NCBI GenBank assembly: GCA_024449915.1
Contig: JAMZAV010000110.1
Coordinates: forward strand, 620,001 to 684,000
Length of the DNA stretch: 64,000 nucleotides
Direction of reading: 5' to 3'
Origin: Sweltsa coloradensis
Lineage: Eukaryota; Arthropoda; Insecta; Plecoptera; Chloroperlidae
The notes under the pieces are model-generated. The model saw nothing but the letters and a program-made list of their open reading frames with translations, ran no database searches and had not been told where the DNA came from. Shown here piece by piece: positions 1 to 39,663 of this stretch. The translations under genes and the position numbers were made by a program. Each line of letters starts with the position of its first letter. Positions within the stretch are counted from its first letter, which is position 1.

Positions 1-3000
1 ACAAACAAACCATTATATAGCCTAGTCTAGCTATATTATTAGTGACACGTGATATCTGATGGCGGACACAACAAGCAAGGTCTGGTTACAAATATTTTTT
101 ATCTGGCTGCACTTCACTAAGTTCTAATTTCAATCACAGAGAGCTAAGGGTCACACTGTTTTTTAAAACTACACAGACACTACTAAGTGAACTGGAATGT
201 TGAAAATGAGAACGTCTTCTCGAAATCTACTGCAATGATGTACAATGTTTTCTTTTGCAGTAATATTGCAACTTATGAGGAACTCAATAGTTTTTCATTA
301 CGCTTGACAAAAGAAAAGTAGTAACAAAGTGAAGCAAGCACATTTACTTATTCAAGTTTTCTAAAAACATCAATACATTGTATTTGTAGTTAATATATAC
401 TTATCACAATACATGAGTAAATTGATGTGATAAAATCATTTCCTAACATTAACAGAAAACAGATTTCAAATATACTGTTATATTATTACAACTGCCTGTC
501 TACAGACAGTGTGTTCCTAGCAAATCTATACTCTTACATATACTGAACACAGAAAACATGGTGAACCACTGAAATAAACGCACTACTTTTCAATTACGGT
601 GTAAACTTTTCTACAACTTAGGCCCGCATTTCTCAGCGACTAGTACACAAATTCATTAATACATGTCACTAATCACATGCCCCAAATTAGGTTGTAACTT
701 AAAAGTTTACTACAACTAGAACTCACTAATTCAACCTAGCAAACAGATCTAGGAAACCTCTTGTGAGATTTCGCCTCTATAGAATAAGTATATCATTACT
801 ACTATAAACTTGGCACACAGTTTTTAAAAAAAAATGTGTTTTTACTTATTAATATCATTAGCCTGCATGTAGTACCACCACAGTATTAGACAACTACCAT
901 TAAACAACGATTAAACACCTTTAAATATGCAACAGTTATAATATTCGTAATGATTCTTAATAGCACATGTGTCATTACCCAAGTTCTTCTCGGTAGAAGG
1001 TGGCAAGCAAAGCCGTGTGCGTTAGGACAAGTCCAGTGCCCAATGGGAGAGAATGGATGTTGAAGTAAATGATCAAGTGAAACGGAAAACTGTGACGACT
1101 GCATTTGGTTTGACAAATTGCAACCACTGTTTGCCTTAATTCATTAGCTGTGGCTGTAGTAATGCATAGGAATTCCTAGTTTCCTGACAAATCTTATTTT
1201 CATCTGATCAACTACAAACTATAGGTAGTAGTTTTTTTAAAGCAGACATTTTACATTTTGTGCTAATTGTCCAGACGTACATGTGTGAACAGAGTTGAGT
1301 CCTATTTGAAACATCTATTTAAAATACACATGTTAGTACCTATTTCGGAATGTAACTAGACTTCCTAGAATTACTTTGTATGTTGGCTAGGAAATATATT
1401 GTACCAAGTATTTTGTTGTATTTAACACCTTTGAAATACAAAATAACTCTAGGGACAAATTTTAAAATCCCATTGCAAATGGTATCAAAATGGCTCACCG
1501 GCTTCATTTAGGGTGCCAACAACATTTACATACACCGATTACAGATATCAAGCTAAATAGCTCTGATACGCATACAAAGAGTAGGCCTTATGCTAATTGC
1601 TAACAAACATTTCAATCACAATATATATACACACACGAACTGTTAGTAACAGAACCACCCAGAACACTGGTACCTACACAGTGCAATATGCTATCACTTA
1701 TCACACCCACCCAAAAAAGTTAATCCACTATTATAACCATCTAAGCTAAAACTCCATTCAAGGTGATGTAGGTTAATATTTAATCAAATCATGAGTTATT
1801 TCAATTAGGCAGATAGTGTATCATTTGAAGCATAAACCTATTATAAACACTTACTAGATGCAAATGTTATAGCAACATCAGGAACTAATGTGTACTTAAT
1901 AGCAGACACTAGTAGTAGTACCACCTTTGTAATAACTATGCACTTATTATTATGGTTCTATACAAATTGGCATGTCTTACAGAAATTGATAATAAATAAA
2001 TAAACAATTATGGTTTAAGTTTTAAGGCTTTCATGGCCTAAAGTATTAGAATTTAAATTAAATACAAAACGGGTTATTTCTCCACCTAGATTTAACTTGC
2101 TCATGGTAGAAGTTTCTGGACCGATCTGGGTCCCGTCCTCACAAAGTGGTCCAGAAACGTCGACCATGAGCAAGTTAAATGGACTTGGCCAAATAACACT
2201 TTTTGCATAAGTTCTAAACAATATATATACATATATAATATGGAAATATCATATTTTGTATTGTATCAACTGCATTGAATGTAGGCCCTACAGTTTATAT
2301 TTAAAATAGAGTATTTTACCCAGTTCTGAATATAAATCATTTAAATAGTAAAATATGACGTTAATATGTACTGTAAAATGTAAAAAATACTTTAAATATA
2401 ATGGTAGAACAAAGAAATTGATATTAACACTAACCAGACTTCTTGGGTTTTCCACATCATAAACATACAGTTTTCTTATAATACGTACATCCAATCTACA
2501 ATGTACAATCAAGTTTGAATTCCTAGTTTTTTTTAGTCGTACCTAAAAAGTTTTAATTGGTCCTCACAGTCAATTTCATGTCCATATCTGTACATCAAAT
2601 TTTAAATGGGTAAGACAGCTCAAAAGCTTTCAATTTCATGATAGATAAAATAATTGCATTTTAGTTTTATTCTTAATAATTATAAATGGGATATGAAAAA
2701 TCATTTAAAATCTAAAAGATGTACCCGTGTTAAGTTGTGAACCACTAAACTTACTCATTATACCGAGATTAGGTACTTCATGTAAAAAATCACCATAAGA
2801 GTTGAAAAACTATTAGTACACATATTTGAACATTTGATTTTTTGTTTATATGTTTAATGGAACCAACCTCAACCGACAGATAATTTAAGAAAATTAAAAT
2901 TACTTTGATCACTTATTGATTATACTTATGTAGTTTTTGAACTACAAAAATAAAAATAAACAATATTACTCAGTCAATATGCAAGTGTTATGGATGCCAT

Positions 3001-6000
3001 ACTTCATTGTATAATAACATAATATAGTATATACTTTGAAAATAACCAATACCACAAATGTTTACTTAGAGGGGGGAAGATGAACAACCAATAACTCCAA
3101 TTTGTTGCATCTACTTTGTGGCACTTAGTATTAAATATTAATCACGTAAATGAATTAATTTTAATCAAACCACAACATGTAGTGGTGAGATGGGTTAATT
3201 AATCCAATAGCACATTTTGTTTATAAAATCATTAGCCCTTGTCAATGTGGTAGGTTTACATATATAGGTGTAATTTACTTCAAATGAGTTTTTGTTTGGG
3301 TTATCATGAACATTACAGTACCGTTTTCACCCACACAGAATATTGTTGGTTAGAGGACTATTCACAGTGGAACTTCCATTATACCGGTACACTACACAAT
3401 GAATCCATTTTTCAAATATATACCCAAATTTCAGTTCACATCAAGCTAAAGTCATGCAGTTGTCCACTTGATGTAAATTTGTAGTTAAAATCTACCTGGT
3501 AAAAATAATTTATTTTCAGTAGGGGACTTTATAATGGGTTTCGTTTCCAAGATGGCTCCAAAGTCACCGGTTACATAATCCTAATATATTGTTGAATTCA
3601 AGTCCATTTTGCAGGTAAAAAAATTAAAATTACAATAAAACCAATTTCCTTCAGAGCAGATATATTCCGACCAATTAGTTCAGTAGCTAGCTAGTGCCAA
3701 CACATTCAATATTGAGTGACCAATGATCCAGGGTTGGCCAAGTTTAAGAACAATGGCAGGAACTCTACTTAGGCTGATAATGGCAAAATTATACTTCATA
3801 CTAATTTGTTTGTATATGTTAACTTGTTTTTGTTTTCAACCATTAGGTCAAAGTGCATGTTTTAGTACTGAACTGTAAACCTAACTAAAACTTGCTACCA
3901 AGAGTGGACAAGGAACCTGTATGCATGAAAATGTTCAATGCAGATGTTTGGCTTAGTGCAATGAATGCGGATACATGTGTGGGCTGTACAGCACAAGCCG
4001 ACATGGCAAAAGTTTACTATGCTGTGGCACAGGTTAAGCTCTCCTCATAGTTTTGGCAAGAGATGTTGAGAACATGGGTTAAGGAAATAAATGCGTTTCT
4101 TGAAATCTACCTTGAAAATGTTTTAAAATCATACTGCTAACATTAAATTACTCTTGATGCAATTTAGTTCCCCTAGCTATTGAGTCATGCTTCTCTAAGA
4201 AAATGGATAGGCATAAATTAATATATTTTTGAATGTCTATTCTAGGATACACACCACCGTTTAAAGGAGTGCCCCGTGTCTGGTGACGAGCTGGGTAGGC
4301 CAATAGGGTGTTAGGACTGAAGGGAAACTCTCACCATTTGCAGTTTGCATGAGGAAACCTTCAGCTAGCATTTTGTGTAATCTTCCAAATTAGGGACTTG
4401 TAATATTGCACTGAGACATCTTTATCGTTTTTTTTTTTTTTTTTTAAATTTAGTCTTTTCTGCAAAGCTGGAAATATTTGCATTACAATGCAGCACAACA
4501 AATAAAAAATTGGTTTACTCCAAAATAAAATACTTGAATTTTGATGCCTTTTTATCACCTTACCACAGCAAACCAAAATGATCCATATTAAATGCTCTAG
4601 AAATTGGTTGCATCACCTGTAATATGTGACTAAGATGAGTTGAGAATTTGACTGGATCAAAAAGACTATTATCTATCACATGGCTGGCTTCAGTTACAGA
4701 ACAACCAACCTGCAGCAAATTACATGCAATGTTGCTTGCAGTGCTACTGTTAAAAATTAAGAGATTACATTTACTGGTGATGAAAGTTATGTTAAGTAAT
4801 TTTTATTTTTATCGTGCAAAATGTAAAGTACAACGTATAATGAAGGCTATTAGCAAGTCTCCATTAGTTTAGCAAACACTATGGCAGATGTAAGCTGATG
4901 CAAACTTGATATTCAACGGATATTAAAGATTATAAACATCACTTTTCATGAGCATCTGTTGCTACCGGTAAGCTATTCCACTTGTAATTCACAAACCAAT
5001 ATTTGAAACATATAATACTTTAAGGATAATATTACACCGTGGCAATGCATTCAATAATTTGTAATTTTGGTCAGCCTAACTTTAATTTTTAGCACCGCCA
5101 GTCCAAATTCAAGTCTTGAACGTGTTTGGTTGCACCCTATTAGTTAGATGTCGAGAGTTAGGTAATAGGCCTACTTGCTAGAAAGTAATTCCATCAAATT
5201 GATTAAAACATTAAGGAATTGCATATTAAATTGTAGAATTAATTGTTTTAGATTGTAAATGGTTAAAAAATGTTGTAGTGTCCTTAAAAATAAACTACGT
5301 AGTACAATTCCATGCTTACCAAAATGCAAAAATCTGCATGTTAAGTAAACAAAAATTCAAAAGTGCTACTACATACAAAACTGTATTTGTTTATACTATA
5401 AAATAATAGGTACAACTAACTGCTATTATACTAATAATAAAGACCATAAATAATACTTGCAAAATGGATAGAACCATTTTTCATACAATCAATAGTCAAA
5501 TTATATATTGGGAATACTATAAATGAAAACAAAATCATACACAGACGTAACAGAAAGAAAAATTGGATTTAATACATAGCCATGAATTACAAATTAATAA
5601 TGCACAAAAATTCATGACATTCATTGACAATATAAGTATAACATGCTAATTAGACATCTACAAGGAATATTGTAAAACATAATAAGAAACTACCAACACA
5701 CATGTAGTTCTAGCATTGTTATACAGAGCATAGTTTGCTTACACACATGTACAAATAAAACAAACTAAAATTGGTAAACCCTCATCGATATAAATGCCAG
5801 TCTTAAGTAGTTTTCAGAGTACAAAACAAAAATAATTGAATTGACTCACAATACGCATTTTAATGCAAAAATTGCATTAAAATTTAGACCAAAATTGATT
5901 GAGACTCGAGTTCTAAATAATAGAAGAATTTTGAAGTGTTTGCTTGGGTGGCTAACTAGTAACTACACTGGGTGGGATAGAGGGATTACACCTCTCTGAA

Positions 6001-6668
6001 CATGGACTTAACTAGACAGGACCTGTACAAACACTACCAGATGAAAGAGTGTCTATTACAAACAAAATTTGGGTTTCTGAAATTTAAAACAAAGTTTCAA
6101 TTATTTTCCTTGGCAGTGACACAAAGGCATTTAAACTACATTAACACACGTGGCAGTAGTACATAATACATATCAAAATGTGTAAAATCAAAAGAATAAA
6201 ATACCATGAGTTGTTTGGATGTCAAAAGCTCTAGAAATATGTGGCCATCATATCACTGTAACTACACATAATGGTTAAAATTGGCCCATCTACTTCAAAT
6301 GACAAGATAATAGTTTAATAGTTTACAGTACACACATGTTGTGTTCATAGGAACAAAACAAATATAGGCCTATATACATACAGTACTATGTTTACATTAA
6401 GTAATTCTTCCATTGCTAAATTGGAAAAAATCCATTCTAGGACTAAACAAGATGCATTTGAACTACTACTAGGTACCACACACCTATGGCCATAAGAGAT
6501 AATTGCATGCATTGAAAACCATTCTACCAAACTCCAGAACAAGTGCAATGAAATAGCCACCGGTTACGTGCCAGAAGTGAGATGGGGATTGAGCTGTTGT
6601 CTGCCTAAGTGAAGAAGGATTAGATCCAAATTTCAACGCAATTCAGATTTTAATCCTTCATGTAACCA
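1..6668. other. Non-coding flank downstream of MAST
   Basis: AT-rich DNA with no ORF that reads like protein. The only structure I could see is one short palindromic repeat (2070-2202) and homopolymer runs such as the T tract near 4430. Scattered AGGCCT/CCTAGG palindromes occur as in the rest of the window. Confidence 0.6.
2070..2202. repeat. Short palindromic repeat (MITE-like)
   Basis: Two arms of about 55 bp are inverted copies of each other (for example TTTAACTTGCTCATGG on the left against CCATGAGCAAGTTAAA on the right) around a short centre rich in GGTCC/GGACC. This is typical of a small fold-back element. No target duplication could be assigned. Confidence 0.6.
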
Positions 6669-6904
6669 AGATTGGAGAAGGGTTGACATGTTGGGAAAGC
6701 AAAGAGAACATAAAGCCCAGTCTGAAGGGTTGGAGGTGACAAAACTTTTCACCTCCTGATGACAACTGCAGCTAAAGGTAAAGGTTAACAACTTAAATTA
6801 GCTGCAGTTGTCATCAGCAGGTGAAAAGTTTTGTCGCCCCCAGCCCTTCAGGCTGGGCTTTATGTTATCTTTGCTTTCCCAACCTGTCAACACTTCTCCA
6901 ATCT
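6669..6904. repeat. 236-bp palindromic element, family P1
   Basis: The left arm begins AGATTGGAGAAGGGTTGACA and the right arm ends with its inverse. The arms meet near 6780-6790 around GCAGCTAA/TTAGCTGC. A half copy of the same family lies at 21095-21206 in a MAST intron, so this is a dispersed repeat and not a local inversion. Confidence 0.75.
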
Positions 6905-7599
6905 AACTAGCCAATAGGCATTTTCCACACTTAGAAACTTCATGTAACCGAGGCTAAAAACTATAAAAACAAAACAACTGTACAATACAGTACCTATATT
7001 GCAACCTGTTAACAGCAAACAAAATGACCATAAATACCTACAAAAATATACCATTCATTTAATTCCTTTACCTTTCTAGGAGCTCTAGACATCCAAAGAG
7101 ACATGCTAACAAAGCAGACTATAGCAAATAGCAATACATCCCACAATACCTCTTGATTCAAAATCTTACTCTTCTTATTAAAAAAAAAAACTCCATTACA
7201 AGGAATAGATAGTCTTTATGTTAAAATCACAGAAACTCAACAAAATATTGAAAAAAGTGACTCTGAATAACCATTTTGTTTCTCTGAATCTATAAACTGC
7301 ATGAAAAAATGCCAAATATTATCAAATACGTAATTCTTAATTTCTGCTACGAACTAAACCCGTACTAAGTTACAATAGTTTTAGAAACTTTGTTCTTGCT
7401 TCTTCTTTAGAACCACTTTTTAATATTGTGTAGCGTTCTTGCGAGTATAAAGAGAAAGGACTACCGCCAATATTAAAACCACGTGAAACTACCGGATTTT
7501 AATAATATCTCGCAAAACACTACCAAATACGCAAAATGTAGTATCTTATATGAACTTCCTATATTTAGCATAAAAAGTTTTCAAAAATTATCTTTTTTG

Positions 7600-7982
7600 T
7601 AGGGATGTGCGAACGTTCGTTCGAATGCGGTTCGAGTTTGAAAAAAAAGTTCGAAGTTCAAAAAATTTTTTTTTTTTTACTAATTTGTAGTGGTGTGCGG
7701 TCACATATTATTTGACAAGTCAAAAAATGGTTCTCAGTTTACAGGTACAAATTTAAAAACAAAAAAAAGGATGGTGGAGGTGCCGGTCCAGAAGTTACAT
7801 ACTTCCTTGGTGGAGGTGCCAGTCCAGACTTATCACTATTTTACCTATTATGACGGTTTGATATACCATTAAGTTGGGTTCGAGTTCGATACAGTTCAAA
7901 ATTTTGGTAAAGTTCGAAGATCGTTTTTTTTAACTGGGAAAGTTTGAGTTCGAAGTAAAAATAGTGGGTTCGCACATCCCTA
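7600..7982. mobile_element. hAT-like MITE with 8-bp TSD
   Basis: A 383-bp element begins TAGGGATGTGCGAAC and ends with the inverse, GTTCGCACATCCCTA. It is flanked by identical 8-bp direct repeats CTTTTTTG (7592-7599 and 7983-7990). An 8-bp duplication with TAGGG termini is the hallmark of the hAT superfamily. There is no transposase ORF, so it is non-autonomous. Confidence 0.85.
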
Positions 7983-8038
7983 CTTTTTTGTATTCATGTA
8001 ATATATTTAATGCGTAAACTTGTATTAAAGTGAATTAA

Positions 8039-8044
8039 TTTATT
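8039..8044 (-). promoter_or_regulatory. Possible MAST polyadenylation signal
   Basis: AATAAA on the minus strand, about 385 nt past the MAST stop codon and inside the right arm of the fold-back element. It is the first canonical hexamer I found downstream of the stop. Use is not shown. Confidence 0.25.
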
Positions 8045-8425
8045 ACTATGTGATAAAAAACAACCAATATTAATATTTGAACGTTTTTTCACTTGGGATT
8101 TGCTAGATCTAACGCAACAATTACATAGGACATATAAGCCACTTTTTCGATTTTGTGTAGCGTTTTGTGAGATATTACTCAAATCAGGTAATTTTGTATG
8201 GTATTAATTAATATTGGCGGAAGTCCTTCCTAGTTTTTATGTAAAGACTATCCATCCTTTTTAGGAGGTTCCACTGCATAGTCTCTATTGCACAATGTAT
8301 CGTACAACTTTAAAAGAATACTAGAAGCAAGGGCTCAGGTTGCACTCATCCTTGGAAATCACAAAAATGTACAAAATATAACTATTCCCATGGATCGCAT
8401 CGGGGCTCAGGACATGAAATGGATC

Positions 8426-34808
<26,383 letters not shown>

Positions 34809-35854
34809 TTCTTTCACTTTCGCTGCACTTCATTAGGAATTATATTGTACTAACGTGTTTGACGCAAACTGTATTTTTCCCTTGTATTTGTGATAACTAA
34901 ATTGGCTTCGAGACGATGAGTGAGAAATTATAAGGCTAGATATCAAAACTATCATTGCGGATGTTGCCCTCATTCCGAGTTACATTTTTCTTTCTTCAAT
35001 GACAGTCACACGATGACTAATAACAACACTCAAAAATAGAAGCTGTTACTTCACAGAGCAGTAATGATTTCCCAAAAAAAATATGAGCGTCCCTTTTTAC
35101 CCCGCTTCTGATGCTCCCTTGACAAAAATCCATCAAGGTGATTATTTTACGTACGACGACATGACGGATCGGTGGAACAGTGAGGTAACCATAGACATCC
35201 TATATAATTGGCTAGACCAGCAGTCGGTGGTCCACTTCCGGTACAATTAGAAGCCATCTTAAAATGACAGTTTTACATGTTAATCAAAGGGAGCGATTTG
35301 GGGCCAAATAGTTCTCAAGATTGCCGCCAGGTTGACAGGTAAGCATACTAGCCTTTAACCCCAAAAATGATTAGTAAATTCCCTTATGCAATCACTTCGT
35401 ATTTTCTTTTGTTTAATACCATGCTGCACAAGCTAAAACCATATCAAACAATCCAGTAAAATACTTTATTGCATTAAAAAAGCATAAATTAAAACACCAA
35501 ATCGCCATCTTGAAATGGGCCGGTTGAGTCTTCAATTTGCTACGCTCGCGCCTGTGCGGAGGAAATAGGGAGACTGCTAATCTAGCTACTATGGGGGTTT
35601 TAAATTTATCAATGGAGGTAACTAATGGAGGTAACACATTTTAGTTTTATTTTCAGGTGGCAGTGTGGCGGCCATTCAAATTAAGTAAAATGGATAAATC
35701 TGTATTTTTATTTATTTTATTATTCAAACTTGGCGTGAAAAAGAAGGAAATTTGTACAATTAATCAATTGTTATAATTGAATTACTTTCTCTAAATCCAT
35801 ACATGTAAAATTCGTGTATTTAGTTATTCACTTTCATTAGCGGTACTCATTGCA

Positions 35855-35855
<1 letters not shown>

Positions 35856-35894
<39 letters not shown>

Positions 35895-35956
35895 CAACAA
35901 AAATCATTTATCATCATTCACATCATCATCATCATCATCATCATCATCATTTCATC
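35856..35956. repeat. (CAT)n microsatellites
   Basis: Two CAT/ATC runs of about 12 units each, at 35856-35892 and 35918-35950, separated by a short spacer. Confidence 0.95.
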
Positions 35957-35978
35957 ATAAAAAACAACATCTTTGAAG

Positions 35979-37262
35979 CCTTGTAAGTTGTAACCTATTG
36001 TAATGGTGGAGGTGCCGGGTTTCTACTTCACTTGCATCAATCCTTGGAATGCCTTGGAGCCTTTTAAGTTTGTAACCTATTGTAAAGGTAATGGCGGAAG
36101 TGCCAGGTTTCTACTTCACTTGCGTCAATCCTTGGAGCCTTGGGTAATTATGCCGTATACGGTTTTCCGAGAAAAAATATGAAAAAATTTACTTTCCATA
36201 TTCCAGTGTGTGTAATTAATGTTCCTTAATTCATTTCAGGTACCGCATTATGGTTTTTAATTTTGTAAACAATGTTTTTCATCTTTTCACTAGTGGAAAT
36301 TGAGCCGTCATTTGTGCGTCCACATGCTACATCGCCATGTTGATTTGGAAAGCGTAATCTCCTCTGACACGTCTCTACCGCTGCGTACGCAGCGTAAAAA
36401 GTATTTTTGTTTCAAATCACGACGTTAAAGGTTAAAAAGGTATTTTTGTTTAAAATAGCGACGTTAAAGGTTTTGAAGGTTTGTTTTTGCAAACTCGGGA
36501 TAGTGAAAAACTAATTAATTTTTTACGTGAACACGGCGTGCTATTACCTATGTCGTCATCGTTTGTTGCCGTTTTAGTTACAAAAAATACTTTAAAACCT
36601 TTAACATCGCTATTTTAAACAAAAATACCTTTTTTAACCTTTAACGTCGCTATTTTAAACAAAAATACTTTCTTACGCTGCGTACGCAGCGGAAGAGACG
36701 TAGCGGAGGAGATAGCGCTTTCCAAACCAGCATGGCGGTCTACGTACAGTGACAGCACAATTTACACAGGTAAAAAGACGAAAAACATTAGTAACAGTGA
36801 AAAGATCGTAATGCGGTAGCTGAAAATGAATTAAGGACTATCAATTACACATACTGTGAAAAGTTGGAAACATTTATGCATTTTTTCTCGGAAAACCGTA
36901 ATCGGCATAATTACCGAGCCTTGTATTGTGGAGGTAATGGTGGAAGTGCCATGTTTCTACTTCACTTGCGTCAATCCTTGGAGCCTTGAATTGTCGAGGT
37001 AATGGTGGAGGTGCCAGGTTTCTACTTCACTTGCGTCAATCCTTGGAGCCTTGTATTGTGGAGGTAATGGTGGAGGTGCCGGGTTTCTACTTCACTTGCG
37101 TCAATCCTTGGAGCCTTGTATTGTGGAGGTAATGGTGGAGGTGCGGTTTATACTTCATTGCGTCAACCTTGGGACCTTGTATTGGGGAAAGGTAATGGTG
37201 GAGGTGCCGGGTTTCTACTTCACTTGCGTCAATCCTTGGAGCTTTGTATTGCGGAGTGGTCA
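35979..37262 (+). repeat. 65-bp tandem repeat array, interrupted
   Basis: Units contain GAGCCTTGTATTGTGGAGG, TAATGGTGGAGGTGCCGGG and TTCTACTTCACTTGCGTCAA. On the right GAGCCTTG recurs at 36916, 36981, 37046 and 37111, exactly 65 bp apart, then two decayed units. Two diverged units lie left of a 773-bp insertion. The glycine/valine-rich frame running through it is an artefact of the repeat. Confidence 0.88.
36143..36915. mobile_element. 773-bp fold-back transposon with 8-bp TSD
   Basis: Starts GGTAATTATGCCG and ends CGGCATAATTACC, with near-identical arms sharing CGGTTTTCCGAGAAAAAAT. Subterminal arms repeat CGACGTTAAAGG and GCTGCGTACGCAGC. It is flanked by GAGCCTTG (36135-36142 and 36916-36923). 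The host tandem repeat supplies the empty site, so the 8-bp duplication is directly verifiable. No transposase frame. Confidence 0.88.
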
Positions 37263-37339
37263 ATGTAACGTCACCCTTGTTTTTTTACATTTAACTAAAA
37301 TTGCATGTCTAAGATTGTTGAAAAGTGACATGCAATGAT

Positions 37340-37915
37340 CTACAACCGACAGTGTTGGCTCTATCGCTAAGCGCGAGACTGATTCGGAGGGTCCCGGATT
37401 CAAATTCCGTCGAGACCGGTATTCCTGACTGAAGGTTTTTTTCCGAGGCTTTCCTCAGTCGTTAATGCGAATGAATGCAAGGCATTGAGTCTTTACGAAA
37501 ATCCTAACTCCAAATTCTCTTGAAGAGGGGCATGCATTGCACCCTGGGCAAGTTTATTCAATGATCTGTAAGAATTAGAAAATTAGCTACCAATATGAAT
37601 GTGTAAGTTTTTCCCCCCACACGCAGAAGTTTTTAAAACTTCTGATTTGGATTTAGTCCATCAGTTCTTGGGTTAGGAATTTGAAAACTGTGACTTTGGA
37701 GCCGCCCTAAAAACGAGAAACATAATAAATTCAAAGTTGTTCTGAATCGAACTTGTTTGATCTGGCGTTGATCCACGGGTGTTCGCACTGTCCATTTCCT
37801 ATAAAATACATCGATCTTTGTTGGTATCGTTACTCGTCGATTGCGTCGGGGCCTACAGGTTGCTTGGTCCCTTTGGTTAATGTCCCCCCTGAAATAAATT
37901 TAAATAGACTAGTGG
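37340..37915 (+). repeat. SINE family S1, long copy with tRNA-like head
   Basis: The head has a pol III B-box-like GGATTCAAATTCCGTCGAGAC and then CCTGACTGAAGG. The body has AACTTCTGAT...CATCAGTTCTTGGGTTAG, GACTTTGGAGCCG, CATAATAAATTC and GTTGTTCTGAATC. The tail has GGGGCCTACAGGTTGCTTGG. An inverse copy lies at 51826-52200. Confidence 0.65.
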
Positions 37916-37938
37916 TAACTCTTTATACAAATTTATTC

Positions 37939-37943
37939 TGTAT

Positions 37944-37995
<52 letters not shown>
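37939..37995. repeat. (TATT)n microsatellite
   Basis: About 14 TATT units directly after the SINE copy, possibly grown from its tail. Confidence 0.95.
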
Positions 37996-38085
37996 GTGAA
38001 GTTTAACCAAGTGTGCTTGATAGTCAAATTTTAATAACTTTCAAAATCTTCCAGTATTGTGAAGCCTTTACTTCATTCAATCCCT

Positions 38086-38098
38086 CCCCCCCCCCCCC
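38086..38098. repeat. Poly(C) run
   Basis: 13 consecutive C, first of a series of G/C homopolymers between 38 and 55 kb. Confidence 0.9.
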
Positions 38099-38607
38099 TC
38101 CACCCCACAACCACCACCCTTTTAAAGCATGCTTTAATAGCGAGCTACGTGCAACTTAATAATCACTTTCTCATTTCAAGGAGCTCGTTTACATGCCTTT
38201 GACATTAGATATTATGCTGCCATTGATAGGGTGACCATCGCCATCACATAAACAAAGGGGAAATGCCTTCTCTGTTGTTGATTGGCGGAAACACTTTCTA
38301 ATTTAGAGATCCACACTTGTAAACAAAAATATCCCCAACTCTAAAACTTATAAAAAGCAGTTGAACCTTGTTGACATTGGCAGAAAGTCATTGTGTTAAA
38401 TATGTTTATGAAATAAAAGTTTTCAGCACCTCACTCTTTTGATTTTGTTAGAAGTTGATAAACATTTGCATGTAAACACGGCATTAGTCCTACACGAGTT
38501 AGCTGTGTATTCTATACTCTAGTAAAATGACGTTACCCAGAAGATCGCTGGTAACAAAGTTGAAAAGATTTGGCAGACGGCCAAAAATTGATCAGGTAAA
38601 AGGGGCT

Positions 38608-38634
38608 AAATATATTTGATATGCGGCAGTCAGA
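38608..38634 (+). promoter_or_regulatory. Possible SSUH2 core promoter
   Basis: AAATATATTT at 38608-38617 is followed about 20 nt later by GTCAGAGTT, an initiator-like TCAG. The spacing is a little short for a TATA box. Listed only because it precedes the candidate first exon. Confidence 0.22.
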
Positions 38635-38708
38635 GTTCGACAGTGGCAGTGAGTTTCAAGTTCTCTCGGCAGTTTCTGGTTTGGACGTCTAGATCTACCA
38701 GCATTGCA

Positions 38709-38727
38709 ATGCCTACATTTCGAAACA
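38709..38727 (+). CDS. SSUH2: Candidate SSUH2 first coding exon
   Basis: ATG with G at -3, six codons MPTFRN plus one base, then a consensus donor A|GTAAGT. The frame upstream is open back to a TAA near 38606 with no earlier ATG. The leftover base matches the phase required by exon 57684-57785, giving 371 residues, close to the recalled size of vertebrate SSUH2. The link across 19 kb rests on phase and donor only; an unseen closer exon could replace it. Confidence 0.4.
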
Positions 38728-39663
38728 GTAAGTTAAGCCCCTCACTTTCTTATTAAGTAGACTACCTACTTTTATTGTCGTGTATCTTAAAAGGATGTTG
38801 ACCATAAATACTGAATGATCGTGTTTTGTCACAGTTGTATTTCAAAGATCCGGTGTAAAAGTAAGTCTGTAAGTAAGTGGTCTTTTATTGGCGCTAAGCT
38901 TTGCAATTCGATTGTCAATCTAACCGTACTCATCTTCTATAATCTATGCACACACATGACATATAGATTACCTGGGTCGCAAAATATTTAATGGTATCCC
39001 AAATCAAAAAAGATAACTCGTTCAGTATTGTTTAAACGAAAGGTAGAGTTAAGGTTATTAACTCGAGTCGTAAATTATCTGAACTTTTTGTTTTTAATTT
39101 TTCAATCTTATCGACAAATTGGGATATTTTTACCTTATACTGGCTTCCCATTATTATTATTATTATTATTTTTGATCCTGGTGTTTATATATTTTATGGT
39201 ATATACTTTGTTTTGTAGAAATATTATGTTATTGTGTTTATAAATGTACATAGTTTTTCATGGGAATAAAATGGATTTGGAAAATAATAAATTATACAAT
39301 TAATTGCCTAATATTTATCGGATCAGTTATCATATACTTGCTGTGATTGTAGTACAGTCCGCAATTTAGTGCGTTTTATTATTTTGTCCCTAATTTGTTA
39401 GCAAGTAGAATGATGTTTGCTGCACAGTTACCTGTCAGTGTATGTACACTGTTAAAAAAATATTATATTTAAATATACACTGAAAAGTTAAAAATAAATA
39501 AAGGTATATTAATTATGAATAACCAATGTACTATATCCTCTATTTAATTTATATGTACCATAAAATTATTACTACATATCATATTAAATTAAAATCATAG
39601 GTGTATATTTAATAATACACTGACGTTGTAAATTTAGATTGCGAAATTTTAAATTAAGGATGC

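Larger units (their letters stand above)
7443..8262. mobile_element. Fold-back element interrupted by a hAT MITE
   Basis: The left flank (about 7455-7570) and right flank (about 8110-8250) are diverged inverted copies. Both carry GGACT(A/T)CCGCCAATATTAA and the segment AATATCTC(G/A)CAAAAC. The middle is occupied by a separate hAT-like MITE (7600-7982), so the fold-back element is older. Its exact ends are uncertain. Confidence 0.55.
34833..38600. other. Intergenic region between MAST and SSUH2
   Basis: Probable shared upstream region of two head-to-head genes. I see no convincing TATA or CpG-rich promoter for MAST. It contains CAT microsatellites, a 65-bp tandem array with a fold-back insertion, a SINE, a TATT microsatellite and a poly(C) run. 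Confidence 0.5.

Noticed and set aside
37051..37338. 95-codon Gly/Val-rich frame
   Set aside because: Open only because the 65-bp tandem unit has no stop in that frame; an artefact of the repeat.
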